Below are positions 43,015-51,362 of a stretch of 64,000 nt of DNA, piece by piece. The first letter of the stretch is position 1. Every line of letters starts with the position of its first letter. Location: positions 620,001 to 684,000 of the forward strand of contig CAXXJE010000001.1 in the NCBI GenBank assembly GCA_963675055.2, read 5' to 3'. Source of the stretch: PGYT01 sp963675055. Its GTDB lineage: Bacteria > Bacteroidota > Ignavibacteria > Ignavibacteriales > Melioribacteraceae. The translations under genes were made by a program, and so were the position numbers. The notes under the pieces are model-generated. The model saw nothing but the letters and a program-made list of their open reading frames with translations, had not been told where the DNA came from and searched no databases.

Positions 43015-44757
43015 CTAAGCTTCGGCAGTAGTAACCGGTATGAATGCATCAATATACCTTGCTTTCTTCTCCGGTTTGATTTTATCTACGTCAACGAAGA
43101 TCAGTCCATCGATGCAGTTTTCAAAATCACGATCTACTCCGAAGTCAAGGAACTTTACACCGTCCTCGTCACAAAGTTCGGTATAATGCTTATAAAGTAC
43201 CGGTACTGTGAACCCAAAAGTTTTCATAAACCTTTTAAGGACCAGGTAATCTTTCTTATAATTTTCCGAACCGAACGACTCACGGAATTCTTTAAAATCA
43301 TTTTCCGGAACGACGAATTTGTTTTTAGATTCAGCTAAATTATTTACCGATCCGAACCATTTATTATAGAAGTAAACCAGCATTTTTTTTGCCTGTTCCG
43401 GGTAGCTGTTACTGATACTAACCGGGCCGAAAAGATATTTCACCTCAGGACGGGATGCTATAAACGAGCCTATGCCCATCCACAAGTAATTAAGTGCATT
43501 CGAATTCCAGTATTTCTTCTGAACAAAGCTCCGTCCAAGTTCGATAGAATCTTCAAGATATCGTTCTGTAAAATCATTCTTAAAATTAAACAAGGTTGAA
43601 GTATAAAATCCGTCAGTACCATTTTGTTTAAGAATATCCGCACCGATACCGATTCTATACGATCCGACTATTTCAAGTTCTTCATCATCCCAGACAACAA
43701 TATGCTTATAGTACTTGTCGAATTTATCAATGTCCAGTTTTTTACCGCTCCCCTCGCCTACACTTCTGAAAGTGATTTCACGAAGGCGCGCGATCTCTTT
43801 TAATATATTCGGCGAGGATTCGTAGTCCGTTAATAAAATTCTCTTACCGTCCTTTGTAATACCCAAAACTTCAGATCTGTTAATCTCTGCGAAGATGGAT
43901 TTCACATCAACCGGGTGAATGATATTCTTTTCAGTTGCGAATATTCCTTCCTCGCGTCTGGCAATTTTATATACGTGCTTTTTCAGTAATTTTATCTGAG
44001 TTTTAGTGTTTATAAAATTCGAAGTGAATACTTTTGAAGGAATTGGATCGCCAATTTTCAAGTTTATTATTTTACTCTTTTTATTAAAGAGTTCATGGGA
44101 AAGTAAAATTCGCGAAACCGGTTTGTTAATTATTGAAGTGAGGTAGAACCACGGCGAGTTTCTTGCCTGGATAAAAACAGGCAACACAGGTGAGTTGAAT
44201 TTTCTCGCAAAATGTACAGCACCTTTATTCCACTTACCATCCATTACCCTGTAATATTTCAATCTGGAGACTTCTCCGGCAGGAAACATAATAACGGCTT
44301 CTTCATTACGCAGAGCTTCCTCAATTGCTTTTATATTATCCCGCTGAACAGCCTTCTTTTCCAGATCGTAAGGAAGCAGGAATTCATTAAGGTTGTCGAT
44401 GATAGATAAAATATCATTCGCTACAATTTTAATATCGCTTCGAACATTATAAATAGCGCTCATTAGAGCGAGACTGTCGAGACTGCCAATAGGATGATTG
44501 GCAACAACAATTAATTTTCCTTCAGCGGGTATCTTCTTAATATCTTTGTTTGCTATCCTGTAGGAGAAGTTAAGATACTCGAAGACTTCGTCGATAAACT
44601 GTATCCCTTCTTCATCTCTATGATGATTTATAAACTCGTTTATCTCGCGAATATGCAGTAGTCTGCCGAGCAACGAAAGGACAAGTTTCTTTATGATTTT
44701 GTTATTATCCCTGAATCCGGGATAGCGATCTGTTATAAAAGATTCGAGTTCAATCAT
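43015..44757 (-). CDS. Two-domain OlsF-like acyltransferase (PlsC-type + GNAT-type)
   Basis: A 580-residue protein from ATG 44757 (an ATG 15 bases upstream directly abuts the previous stop and has no ribosome-binding site). Residues about 60-270 are a glycerolipid acyltransferase: VVANHPIGSLDSLAL and MFPAGEVSR are the catalytic and acceptor motifs. Residues about 305-500 resemble the OlsB/GNAT-type N-acyltransferase (REITFRSVGEGSG, YKHIVVWDDEELEIVGSYRIG). This pairing is that of OlsF, which makes ornithine lipids in Serratia and Flavobacterium by N- and O-acylation; the amino acid used here is not known. It is the last gene of the sugar operon, 15 bases after the SMR transporter. Confidence 0.7.
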   Translation of the reverse strand: MIELESFITDRYPGFRDNNKIIKKLVLSLLGRLLHIREINEFINHHRDEEGIQFIDEVFEYLNFSYRIANKDIKKIPAEGKLIVVANHPIGSLDSLALMSAIYNVRSDIKIVANDILSIIDNLNEFLLPYDLEKKAVQRDNIKAIEEALRNEEAVIMFPAGEVSRLKYYRVMDGKWNKGAVHFARKFNSPVLPVFIQARNSPWFYLTSIINKPVSRILLSHELFNKKSKIINLKIGDPIPSKVFTSNFINTKTQIKLLKKHVYKIARREEGIFATEKNIIHPVDVKSIFAEINRSEVLGITKDGKRILLTDYESSPNILKEIARLREITFRSVGEGSGKKLDIDKFDKYYKHIVVWDDEELEIVGSYRIGIGADILKQNGTDGFYTSTLFNFKNDFTERYLEDSIELGRSFVQKKYWNSNALNYLWMGIGSFIASRPEVKYLFGPVSISNSYPEQAKKMLVYFYNKWFGSVNNLAESKNKFVVPENDFKEFRESFGSENYKKDYLVLKRFMKTFGFTVPVLYKHYTELCDEDGVKFLDFGVDRDFENCIDGLIFVDVDKIKPEKKARYIDAFIPVTTAEA

Positions 44758-44772
44758 TTTCACCCCAACCAT

Positions 44773-45105
44773 TTATGGTTCGTTTTGAGTATTTGTTATC
44801 ATCTTTAGGCCGATAATCCCTGCGGCAATCAGGAACATGAAGAACAGTTTCAGAAGGTCGTAGTTTTTATCGTACATCACGCTTTCGGCAATGGTAATGC
44901 CGATAATCGCAATCCCCATCCATATAGCGTATGCGACACCCATAGGAAAAGACTTGAGAGACTGTGAGAAAAAGTACGCGCTTGTAAAACCGAAGAACGC
45001 GTAAAAGAGCATGGGAATCACTTTAGTAAAACCCTGAGTTTGTTTAAGGCTAATAACCCAGCCGATTTCCATAATACCTGCTACGATCAGCATTAACCAA
45101 TTCAT
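44773..45105 (-). CDS. SMR-family small multidrug/guanidinium-type transporter
   Basis: A 110-residue protein with four membrane helices. The essential glutamate is Glu13 in A-G-I-M-E-I-G-W, the context of the SugE/Gdx branch rather than EmrE; G-V-A-Y-A-I-W-M-G near residue 55 is also typical. Such dimers exchange protons for guanidinium or quaternary cations, and other small-transporter relatives flip lipid-linked sugars, which would suit this operon. No guanidine riboswitch is visible. Gaps on both sides are 3 and 15 bases. Confidence 0.85.
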   Translation of the reverse strand: MNWLMLIVAGIMEIGWVISLKQTQGFTKVIPMLFYAFFGFTSAYFFSQSLKSFPMGVAYAIWMGIAIIGITIAESVMYDKNYDLLKLFFMFLIAAGIIGLKMITNTQNEP

Positions 45106-45108
45106 ATA

Positions 45109-45888
45109 TTATTCACTTCCTTTTCTTTTAAAACTTCTAAACGCGAAAGCGAGCTGCCGAAAATAATTATCCGGAAAAACCGTTTTAAGTCCGTATGCGT
45201 CAGGCTTATCATCCGGTAGATATGCCGTATTAAATATCCAGTCCCAAATAGCAAGTTTTGTTGCGAAGTTCCTGTTTCGTCCTTTTCCGGTCGAGTGATG
45301 CCAGCGATGCATTTCAGGTCCGTTAATAATGAGCTGTAACTTTCCTGTTTTAACATCGATATTAGAATGGATATACATTCCCCAAACTGCGCTGACAGTT
45401 GCTTTGTAAACTGCAACTTCCGGCGGAGAACCAAGCAGTACGATGGGAAGAAATTCAACCGTCTGATTGATTACTATTTCCAACGCGTGTGAGCGGACAC
45501 CGGAAAGCCAGTCGACCTCTTTCGGTGAATGATGAGCCTCGTGAATGCGCCAGAGATACTTGTTCTTGTGCTGCCATTTATGGAACAGGTAGATGTATAA
45601 ATCATGAGTTACAAGAAAGAAAAAGACCTGTAGCCATACCGGCCAATTCGATATTAGATGAAACCGCGATAGCTGTGTGGATGAGTCGACGAATTCAATA
45701 ATGAAGGAAATAATTAGACCTAAGATGAACGTTTGAAGAAAATTATAGAATATAAAATCGTCAATGAAGCCCTGGCGAAATACCCGCTGACCTTTGGTGA
45801 AAGGAAAGAGTCTTTCAAGCAGCAATATAGCAACAGCGGAAAAAATTACAACCGCGAAAGAGATTAATCTTATCTCGGTACTATTCAT
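45109..45888 (-). CDS. Fatty acid hydroxylase / sterol desaturase-family membrane enzyme
   Basis: Start set at ATG 45888 with AGGGAT upstream; a longer frame would overlap the NeuB-like gene. The 259-residue protein has three or four membrane helices and the histidine-rich di-iron motifs of the family: H-D-L-Y-I-Y-L-F-H-K-W-Q-H (about 97-109), H-E-A-H-H, and near the end M-H-R-W-H-H. Members hydroxylate or desaturate fatty acids, sterols or carotenoids. In this operon, beside an OlsF-like enzyme, hydroxylation of an acyl chain is a reasonable guess. It starts 4 bases after the NeuB-like stop. Confidence 0.88.
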   Translation of the reverse strand: MNSTEIRLISFAVVIFSAVAILLLERLFPFTKGQRVFRQGFIDDFIFYNFLQTFILGLIISFIIEFVDSSTQLSRFHLISNWPVWLQVFFFLVTHDLYIYLFHKWQHKNKYLWRIHEAHHSPKEVDWLSGVRSHALEIVINQTVEFLPIVLLGSPPEVAVYKATVSAVWGMYIHSNIDVKTGKLQLIINGPEMHRWHHSTGKGRNRNFATKLAIWDWIFNTAYLPDDKPDAYGLKTVFPDNYFRQLAFAFRSFKRKGSE

Positions 45889-45892
45889 ATCC

Positions 45893-46789
45893 CTATTGTA
45901 CTTGTGCCAGAGTTTTTTTATTTCTTCGTAACTTTTGAATGGACTTCTGTTCGCTTTCATAAACCCGTTTAATACCGTCGCCCATTGACTGTTCGATATC
46001 ACGTATATCCTTAACAAGCCTAAACATGCCGTTAACTTCAACTGAGGCAGCCTGATCACTTCCCCACATAGCCCGGTCAAGTGTTATGTGACGTTCTACG
46101 AATGTTGCGCCGTTTGCAACCGCAGCGTACGTCGGCGCTAATCCGGTCTCATGACCGGAATAACCGATCGGGGTTTCCGGGTACATCTGTTTAAACGAGT
46201 TTATCACGTTTATATTCAGTTCTTCCAGCTTGCAGGGATACGCAGAAGTTGACTGTGCTATCATGATCTTTTGCCCCTCCAGCATTTCTATTGTTTCTTC
46301 AATCTGCTCGAGAGTTGACATACCGGTTGAAAGCATCACGGGTCTGCCAGTGTCCCTGGTTTTTTCAATCAGTTCGTGATCTGTTAACGAGGCTGATGCA
46401 ACTTTGTACAAAACCGGATCAAACTGTTCCATAAAATCCACAGCTTCTTCATCCCAGCATGACGCGAACCAATCGACACCTTTTTCCTTACAATACCTGT
46501 CGATCACATCAAACTCGGCGAGTCCGAATTCCACCCTGCGACGATAGTCGATATAAGTCATTCTTCCCCAAGGTGTATCTCTTTCAATATTCCACTGGTC
46601 ATGCGGTACACAGAGTTCAGGTGTACGCTTCTGAAACTTAACAGCATCACAACCAGCGAATACAGCACCATCAATAAGCTTCTTAGCAACATCAAGTGAA
46701 CCGTTATGGTTAATCCCGATTTCCGCAATAATGTACACCGGCTCACCGCTGCCGATAAACCTGTCTCCAACTTTTACTTTGTTATTCAT
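45893..46789 (-). CDS. NeuB/SpsE-family PEP-condensing synthase without SAF domain
   Basis: A 298-residue TIM-barrel protein: IIAEIGINHNGSLDVAKKLID, DAVKFQKR, KVASASLTDHELI, MLSTGMS, IGYSGHETG and VERHITLDRAMWGSDQAASV are NeuB family signatures, including metal-binding His residues. Usual NeuB, NeuB2 and PseI enzymes are about 335-350 residues and end in an antifreeze-like SAF domain that covers the active site; this one stops after the barrel, and the next gene follows at once, so nothing has been lost to a simple frameshift downstream. It should join PEP to an aldose or aldose phosphate to give a 3-deoxy-ulosonic acid. Substrate unknown. Confidence 0.85.
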   Translation of the reverse strand: MNNKVKVGDRFIGSGEPVYIIAEIGINHNGSLDVAKKLIDGAVFAGCDAVKFQKRTPELCVPHDQWNIERDTPWGRMTYIDYRRRVEFGLAEFDVIDRYCKEKGVDWFASCWDEEAVDFMEQFDPVLYKVASASLTDHELIEKTRDTGRPVMLSTGMSTLEQIEETIEMLEGQKIMIAQSTSAYPCKLEELNINVINSFKQMYPETPIGYSGHETGLAPTYAAVANGATFVERHITLDRAMWGSDQAASVEVNGMFRLVKDIRDIEQSMGDGIKRVYESEQKSIQKLRRNKKTLAQVQ

Positions 46790-46799
46790 AACAACCCTT

Positions 46800-47369
46800 T
46801 TAATTATTATAATTTTTTAATAAGTCCGCCATATTTCCGGACGATCCAGTGATAACATTATCCTCGGTGGTTTTAGCGCTGATTATAAGTTCAGCAAAAT
46901 CCCTGAATGCGCCGTAACCTCCGAAACTATCGACGACAACATCGGCGGTTTCTTTTGCAAAACTCGTGGCATCGGTCGGGCAACCGCTTAATCCAACCAA
47001 TTCCATAATAGCCAGATCATTTGTGTCATCCCCGATATATGCTATCTCTTCCGGTAACAATTCTTCATTTAAAAGAATAGTATTAAGCACAGCCACTTTG
47101 TCTTTTACACCTAGGTAAAGTTGTGAAATGTCAAGTTTATCAGCACGACGCTTAACAAGGACAGAATCTTCACCTGTAATTATCCCTGTATCAATTCCCA
47201 ACAATTTGCGCAGTCTCTCGACGCCCATACCGTCACGTACGGAAAATCTTTTAAGTTCTTCACCATTCGGCGAATAATACACGCCTGTATCGGTTAATAC
47301 TCCGTCGCAATCAGTTAAAACAAGTTTTATCTTTTTTGCTTTCTCTATTATTTTATTATTCAACTTCAT
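46800..47369 (-). CDS. KdsC-like HAD phosphatase
   Basis: A 189-residue HAD protein of the KdsC type (C0, small and tetrameric in known members): nucleophile loop L-T-D-C-D-G-V-L-T-D at about 18-27, GIITGEDS, Lys in LGVKDK, and the metal loop YIGDDTNDLAIM. Relatives hydrolyse Kdo-8-phosphate or N-acylneuraminate-9-phosphate. Its place directly upstream of the NeuB-like gene (10-base gap) suggests that the condensation product carries a phosphate, unlike bacterial Neu5Ac, legionaminate and pseudaminate pathways, which use free sugars. Confidence 0.88.
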   Translation of the reverse strand: MKLNNKIIEKAKKIKLVLTDCDGVLTDTGVYYSPNGEELKRFSVRDGMGVERLRKLLGIDTGIITGEDSVLVKRRADKLDISQLYLGVKDKVAVLNTILLNEELLPEEIAYIGDDTNDLAIMELVGLSGCPTDATSFAKETADVVVDSFGGYGAFRDFAELIISAKTTEDNVITGSSGNMADLLKNYNN

Positions 47370-47380
47370 AATTTTCTTCT

Positions 47381-47430
47381 TCCACTTAATACTTTGCTCC
47401 TCATACTTCTGGCTTTTTACTTTATACTTT
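47381..47430. repeat. Degenerate 7-bp tandem repeat
   Basis: On the minus strand about seven copies of a heptamer with consensus AAAGTAT (AAAGTAT, AAAGTAA, AAAGCCA, GAAGTAT, a poor copy, AAAGTAT, TAAGTGG). It fills the only wide gap (66 bases) within the operon. Confidence 0.55.
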
Positions 47431-47435
47431 TTCCT

Positions 47436-48248
47436 TCACCACGCAGTCCAGCCGCCGTCAACCACAAGATTTGCGCCGGTCATATAACCGGAAGCATCAC
47501 TTGCAAGAAAAACAAGCGCTCCCATGTAATCAGTCGGGTTTGCCATTCGTCCGAGTGGTGTTTTTAATGAATAACTTTTAATAAAGTATTCATCCTGGGC
47601 ATTCTCAACTCCGCCGGGTGAAAGTGTATTTACTCTCACTCCTCTGTGTCCCCAGTAAGCAGCCAGGTAGCGAGTAAAATTTATTACTCCCCCTTTTGAT
47701 GCCGAGTACGCAGGCGGTTTGTAAAAAGTTCGTTCTCCGGATTCATTTATATAAAGCGACTGATCCGGTCCGACAATTCCGTAAGTCGACGCTATGTTTA
47801 TAATACTGCCGGAAGCCTGTTCAGCCATTACCGAGCCGAGAACCTGCGAACAGAGAAATACTCCCGTTAGGTTTACATCAATGGACTTGCGCCATAACTC
47901 AAGCGGATAATTTTCGAACATCGACTGTTCGAGAGCCGCCTTCGGACTTTCAAACATGTCGTTAATAGCGGCATTATTGACAAGTACATCAATACGTCCG
48001 AACTTATCCAAAACTTTATCTTTAAGTTCAGCAATAGATTCCTTTGACGTTACATCAACACCGCATCCAATTGAATCTGTGGGAAGACTTGCCGCGAAAT
48101 GGACACATTCCGTTTCATCCATGTCAACGGCGATAACATTGGCACCGGCATCAGCCATAGCTTTGCAATGATTCCTGCCGATCAAACCGAGAGCACCGGT
48201 TATAATACTGACTTTTCCGTCGAGAGAGAATAAATTTGTATCAGTCAT
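47436..48248 (-). CDS. Short-chain dehydrogenase/reductase
   Basis: A 270-residue classical SDR: cofactor loop T-G-A-L-G-L-I-G (about 18-25), acidic D41/D43-type end of strand two (VIAVDMDE) favouring NAD(H), N-N-A-A-I, catalytic Ser in INIAS, and Y-S-A-S-K-G. A longer loop before the catalytic Tyr (LYINESGERTFYKPPAY) is typical of SDRs found in nonulosonate and surface-sugar clusters. It probably oxidises or reduces a sugar intermediate before or after amination. One base separates it from the aminotransferase upstream; 66 bases from the phosphatase. Confidence 0.88.
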   Translation of the reverse strand: MTDTNLFSLDGKVSIITGALGLIGRNHCKAMADAGANVIAVDMDETECVHFAASLPTDSIGCGVDVTSKESIAELKDKVLDKFGRIDVLVNNAAINDMFESPKAALEQSMFENYPLELWRKSIDVNLTGVFLCSQVLGSVMAEQASGSIINIASTYGIVGPDQSLYINESGERTFYKPPAYSASKGGVINFTRYLAAYWGHRGVRVNTLSPGGVENAQDEYFIKSYSLKTPLGRMANPTDYMGALVFLASDASGYMTGANLVVDGGWTAW

Positions 48249-48249
48249 T

Positions 48250-49572
48250 CTATACCTTGTTAGCAGGCTTCATGTTGAAGTTGTCTGTTTTTCTAAAAAC
48301 AGGCTGAACCGGTTCCCCCTTTAGCGATTCAGCCACCCTGTTCTCCTCAACTACCCTCTTAAGTATTGGAAGAACTTCCTGGTAAACTTTTAACGTATAA
48401 TCAATATCGGCATCAGTATGCGAAAAGGACATGTTATGGAATCCGGACCAAAGAATTCCTCGTTTGATCATTTCCTGCTGAACTAACGACTTCAGCAGCA
48501 GCGGATCACCTGCGGATTGATTGAACGTAACCATCGACCTGAAATTATATCCAATGCATTCCGTGTAATCCAGATTGAGTCCCCTGGCAATACGATTATA
48601 CCCTTCTTTAAGTCTTGTACCTTTATCACGGAGATATCTCGGAACCGACTTATCCTTCATCTCCTCAATAGTTGCTTTAGCCGCGGCAAGTGAAAGCGCT
48701 TCACCTCCGAATGTTGTGTAAAAGAATATGTCGTTCTCAGCAAGATCCATTATTTCCTTTTTACCGGTAAGTACAGAAAGAGGCATTCCGTTGGCGATAG
48801 CTTTGGAGTAAGTCGCCAGATCCGGAGTGATGCCGAAATATTCCTGTGCTCCGCCAAGTTCCATTCTGAAACCTGTCCACATCTCATCGAAGATTAAGAC
48901 AACATTTTTCTCAGCGCATAGATCGGCAACTTTATGAAGAAAACTGTCCTTCGGTTCCTGGAATACAACCGGTTCCAGAATAACAGCAGAAGTATTATCG
49001 TCAATCGCATCCTTCAGTGAGTCGATGTCGTTATAGTTAAAGGTAAATGTAAGATCCTTAACCGGTTCGGGAATTCCGTTTGAACGAGCCGTAACGGACA
49101 CATACCAGTCGTGCCAGCCGTGATAACCGCAACATAAAATTTTATCCTTCCCGGTATAAGTTCTTGCAAGTCTCACGGCAGCGCTCGTAACATCGGCGCC
49201 GGTTTTACTGAACCTTACACTTTCAGCGTTGGGAATAATTTCTCTAATCAATTCAGCAACTTCAACTTCCAGAGGATGCATAAGACTAAATGTAATTCCG
49301 TCTTCGAGCTGCTTTTTAATTGCAGCGTCGGTTTTAGGATAGGCATAGCCGAGCGACAACGGACCAACACCCATGTTATAGTCTATATACTCATTCCCGT
49401 CTGCATCCCATACATGCGAACCTCTTCCTTTAATAAGATATTTCGGCGCAACACCATTAACATACTGTGAAGGGCCTTTCGCAAGTGTTTGAGTCACTGA
49501 TGGAATCAGACCCAGAGCCCGTTCGTATAAATGATTTGATTTTTCAATAACAGGAAAATCCCTGTTAAGCAT
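48250..49572 (-). CDS. Class III (GSA-aminomutase-like) PLP aminotransferase
   Basis: Start at ATG 49572, preceded by GGAG and overlapping the transketolase C stop by 8 bases (translational coupling); the frame runs further upstream into that gene. The 440-residue enzyme resembles glutamate-1-semialdehyde aminomutase: GRGSHVWDADGNEYIDYNMGVGPLSLGY, SVRFSKTGADVTSAAVRLAR, FDEMWTGFR and the PLP-binding Lys257 in A-T-Y-S-K-A-I-A-N-G. Tetrapyrrole synthesis is unlikely given the neighbours; related enzymes aminate sugars in surface-polysaccharide clusters. Here it could aminate a ketose or a terminal aldehyde. Confidence 0.88.
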   Translation of the reverse strand: MLNRDFPVIEKSNHLYERALGLIPSVTQTLAKGPSQYVNGVAPKYLIKGRGSHVWDADGNEYIDYNMGVGPLSLGYAYPKTDAAIKKQLEDGITFSLMHPLEVEVAELIREIIPNAESVRFSKTGADVTSAAVRLARTYTGKDKILCCGYHGWHDWYVSVTARSNGIPEPVKDLTFTFNYNDIDSLKDAIDDNTSAVILEPVVFQEPKDSFLHKVADLCAEKNVVLIFDEMWTGFRMELGGAQEYFGITPDLATYSKAIANGMPLSVLTGKKEIMDLAENDIFFYTTFGGEALSLAAAKATIEEMKDKSVPRYLRDKGTRLKEGYNRIARGLNLDYTECIGYNFRSMVTFNQSAGDPLLLKSLVQQEMIKRGILWSGFHNMSFSHTDADIDYTLKVYQEVLPILKRVVEENRVAESLKGEPVQPVFRKTDNFNMKPANKV

Positions 49573-50503
49573 TACTCCATTCGGCATAGTAATTCGGTTT
49601 TTTGTTTTCAAATAATTTTTGTTCTGTTCTTTCGGCAATTTGTTCACCGGTAAAACCTTCAAATTCCAATACATCTTTCAGCAGCGCCGGTTTGAACCAT
49701 CTATCCTTTAGCGCAAACGGATGTATTCTCACGAGTTTCCTGTTCCTTACTGCAAGTTCGCAAAGTATTGAGTATATACCCCCTGTGACAAAATGGTCTT
49801 CAATTGTTACAATTTGTTCACACTCATCAAATGTTCGCAAAAGTTCTTCAGTATCAATAGGTTTTACTGTTCGTAAGTTTATTAACCTTGTAGATATGCC
49901 CTTGGACTCAAGGATATTCTTTGCATGATAAGCTTCGTTAAACATTGTTCCGTAAACAATAATAGCAACATCGGTGCCTCGTCCAAAGACTTCAGACTGA
50001 CCGATTTCAAAACCGCTATGAACTACCTGTGAAGGCAGATTGTTAAACCTGATATAAAACGGTTCCCGGCTGGCAAGCACTTTGGGCATTCCTTTCAGCA
50101 TATCAGATTCATCGGAAGGAGCGAAAACATTGACATTCGGAATACCTCTCATCAGCGAGATATCCTCCACTGCCTGATGGGTCGGACCGTTAGCTTCGGA
50201 CAGAAAACCTGCGACACTCCCGACAAGTTTAACCGGCAGCCCGCTGATTCCTATATCAGTCCTTATAAATTCAAATGCACGCATTGTAAGAAATGTGGAC
50301 AATGCATGTACAATAGGAATCCTGCCGCGCAATGCAAGTCCTGCCGCAATCCCAACCATCGTCTGCTCAGTAATTCCCGTATCAACAAACTGATTCTTCA
50401 CCTGGATCGGCAGATTGCGTATAGCTGCCCTGTTCTCCGCTGTAAGTACCATGTAATTTTCATTTGACTGGAGTATTTCCAGCAGTTGTTCTTCGTAAGT
50501 CAT
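49565..50503 (-). CDS. Transketolase-like C-terminal subunit
   Basis: A 312-residue protein with the pyrimidine-binding and C-terminal domains of transketolase: FVDTGITEQTMVGIAAGLALRG (contains the catalytic Glu that activates thiamine diphosphate), GPTHQAVEDISLMRGIPN and VEDHFVTGGIYS. It pairs with the separately encoded N-terminal half one base upstream. Split transketolases of this kind occur in secondary metabolism and special sugar pathways as well as in some central pathways. Its stop overlaps the aminotransferase start by 8 bases. Confidence 0.9.
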   Translation of the reverse strand: MTYEEQLLEILQSNENYMVLTAENRAAIRNLPIQVKNQFVDTGITEQTMVGIAAGLALRGRIPIVHALSTFLTMRAFEFIRTDIGISGLPVKLVGSVAGFLSEANGPTHQAVEDISLMRGIPNVNVFAPSDESDMLKGMPKVLASREPFYIRFNNLPSQVVHSGFEIGQSEVFGRGTDVAIIVYGTMFNEAYHAKNILESKGISTRLINLRTVKPIDTEELLRTFDECEQIVTIEDHFVTGGIYSILCELAVRNRKLVRIHPFALKDRWFKPALLKDVLEFEGFTGEQIAERTEQKLFENKKPNYYAEWSNA

Positions 50504-50504
50504 T

Positions 50505-51362
50505 TTACCTCACAACCAATGTATCTGAAGTTAATTCGGTTATACCCTGCCCATGAAGTTCATTTAATAGTCCATGGACCTCAGCATCCGTGAATTTGCA
50601 GAACCATCTGTCAGCCCTGTTCATAATACTCGGAAGCCCCATACCTCTCTCAGTCTCTGCAATTACAACTGAAACCCTGTTCTCTTCGAAAGGATGTTTG
50701 CTAAGTACGTCATCAAGATCCCTGAAGTCATGTCCGTTAACAGTTTTAACAACACAATTAAACGCCTCAAATTTTTTATCCAGCGGTTCAAGAGGTATTA
50801 ACTCTTCAGTTCTCATGTTTGCCTGAAACCTGTTGCGGTCTACAATTATTAGAAGGTTATCAAGGTTATATGCCGACGCAACTAAAAGCGATTCCCAAAC
50901 TGATCCCTCATTTAGTTCACCGTCGCCGAGAATCACAACTACTTTGTTTTTCCGCTTCTTAAGTTTACAATCGATTGCAACACCTGTTGAAACTGAAAGC
51001 AGGTGACCAAGTGAGCCGCTGTGAAATTCGATGCCGGGAATCTTCCTGTTCGGATGCCAGTAAATATCATCGTTAACCGAGCAATGATTTTCCAACCGGG
51101 ATTCCTCCAGCCAGCCGAGTTCGACAAATGTACCGTACAACGCCGGAACGTCGTGACCCTTGGAAAGGAATAAGTAATCTCTTTTCGGATTGTTTAACTT
51201 ACCTTTATTCAGGTTGAGGAATTCGTAGTACAGATAGACGATCAAATCAGTACAGGATAATGATGCCCCTATAAAACAGCCGCCTCGTGCTGTAAGTTTG
51301 ATTATGTGCTCTCTTACTTTAAGAGCAACATCTTCGAGTTTTTCAATATTTTTTTTAAGCAT
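50505..51362 (-). CDS. Transketolase-like N-terminal subunit
   Basis: A 285-residue thiamine-diphosphate-binding half: LSKGHDVPALYGTF, GSLGHLLSVSTGVAID and the G-D-G-E-L-N-E-G...N metal-ThDP motif (about 145-175: ending in IIVDRNRFQ). With the C subunit it should transfer a two-carbon ketol unit between sugar phosphates. Its start overlaps the end of the cytidylyltransferase gene by 8 bases. In this operon it could shorten or lengthen a sugar phosphate to supply the PEP-condensing enzyme. Confidence 0.9.
   Translation of the reverse strand: MLKKNIEKLEDVALKVREHIIKLTARGGCFIGASLSCTDLIVYLYYEFLNLNKGKLNNPKRDYLFLSKGHDVPALYGTFVELGWLEESRLENHCSVNDDIYWHPNRKIPGIEFHSGSLGHLLSVSTGVAIDCKLKKRKNKVVVILGDGELNEGSVWESLLVASAYNLDNLLIIVDRNRFQANMRTEELIPLEPLDKKFEAFNCVVKTVNGHDFRDLDDVLSKHPFEENRVSVVIAETERGMGLPSIMNRADRWFCKFTDAEVHGLLNELHGQGITELTSDTLVVR

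Noticed and set aside
48250..49572. Tetrapyrrole gene hemL
   Set aside because: The protein resembles glutamate-1-semialdehyde aminomutase, but it is coupled to transketolase and NeuB-like genes; no other heme gene is nearby.
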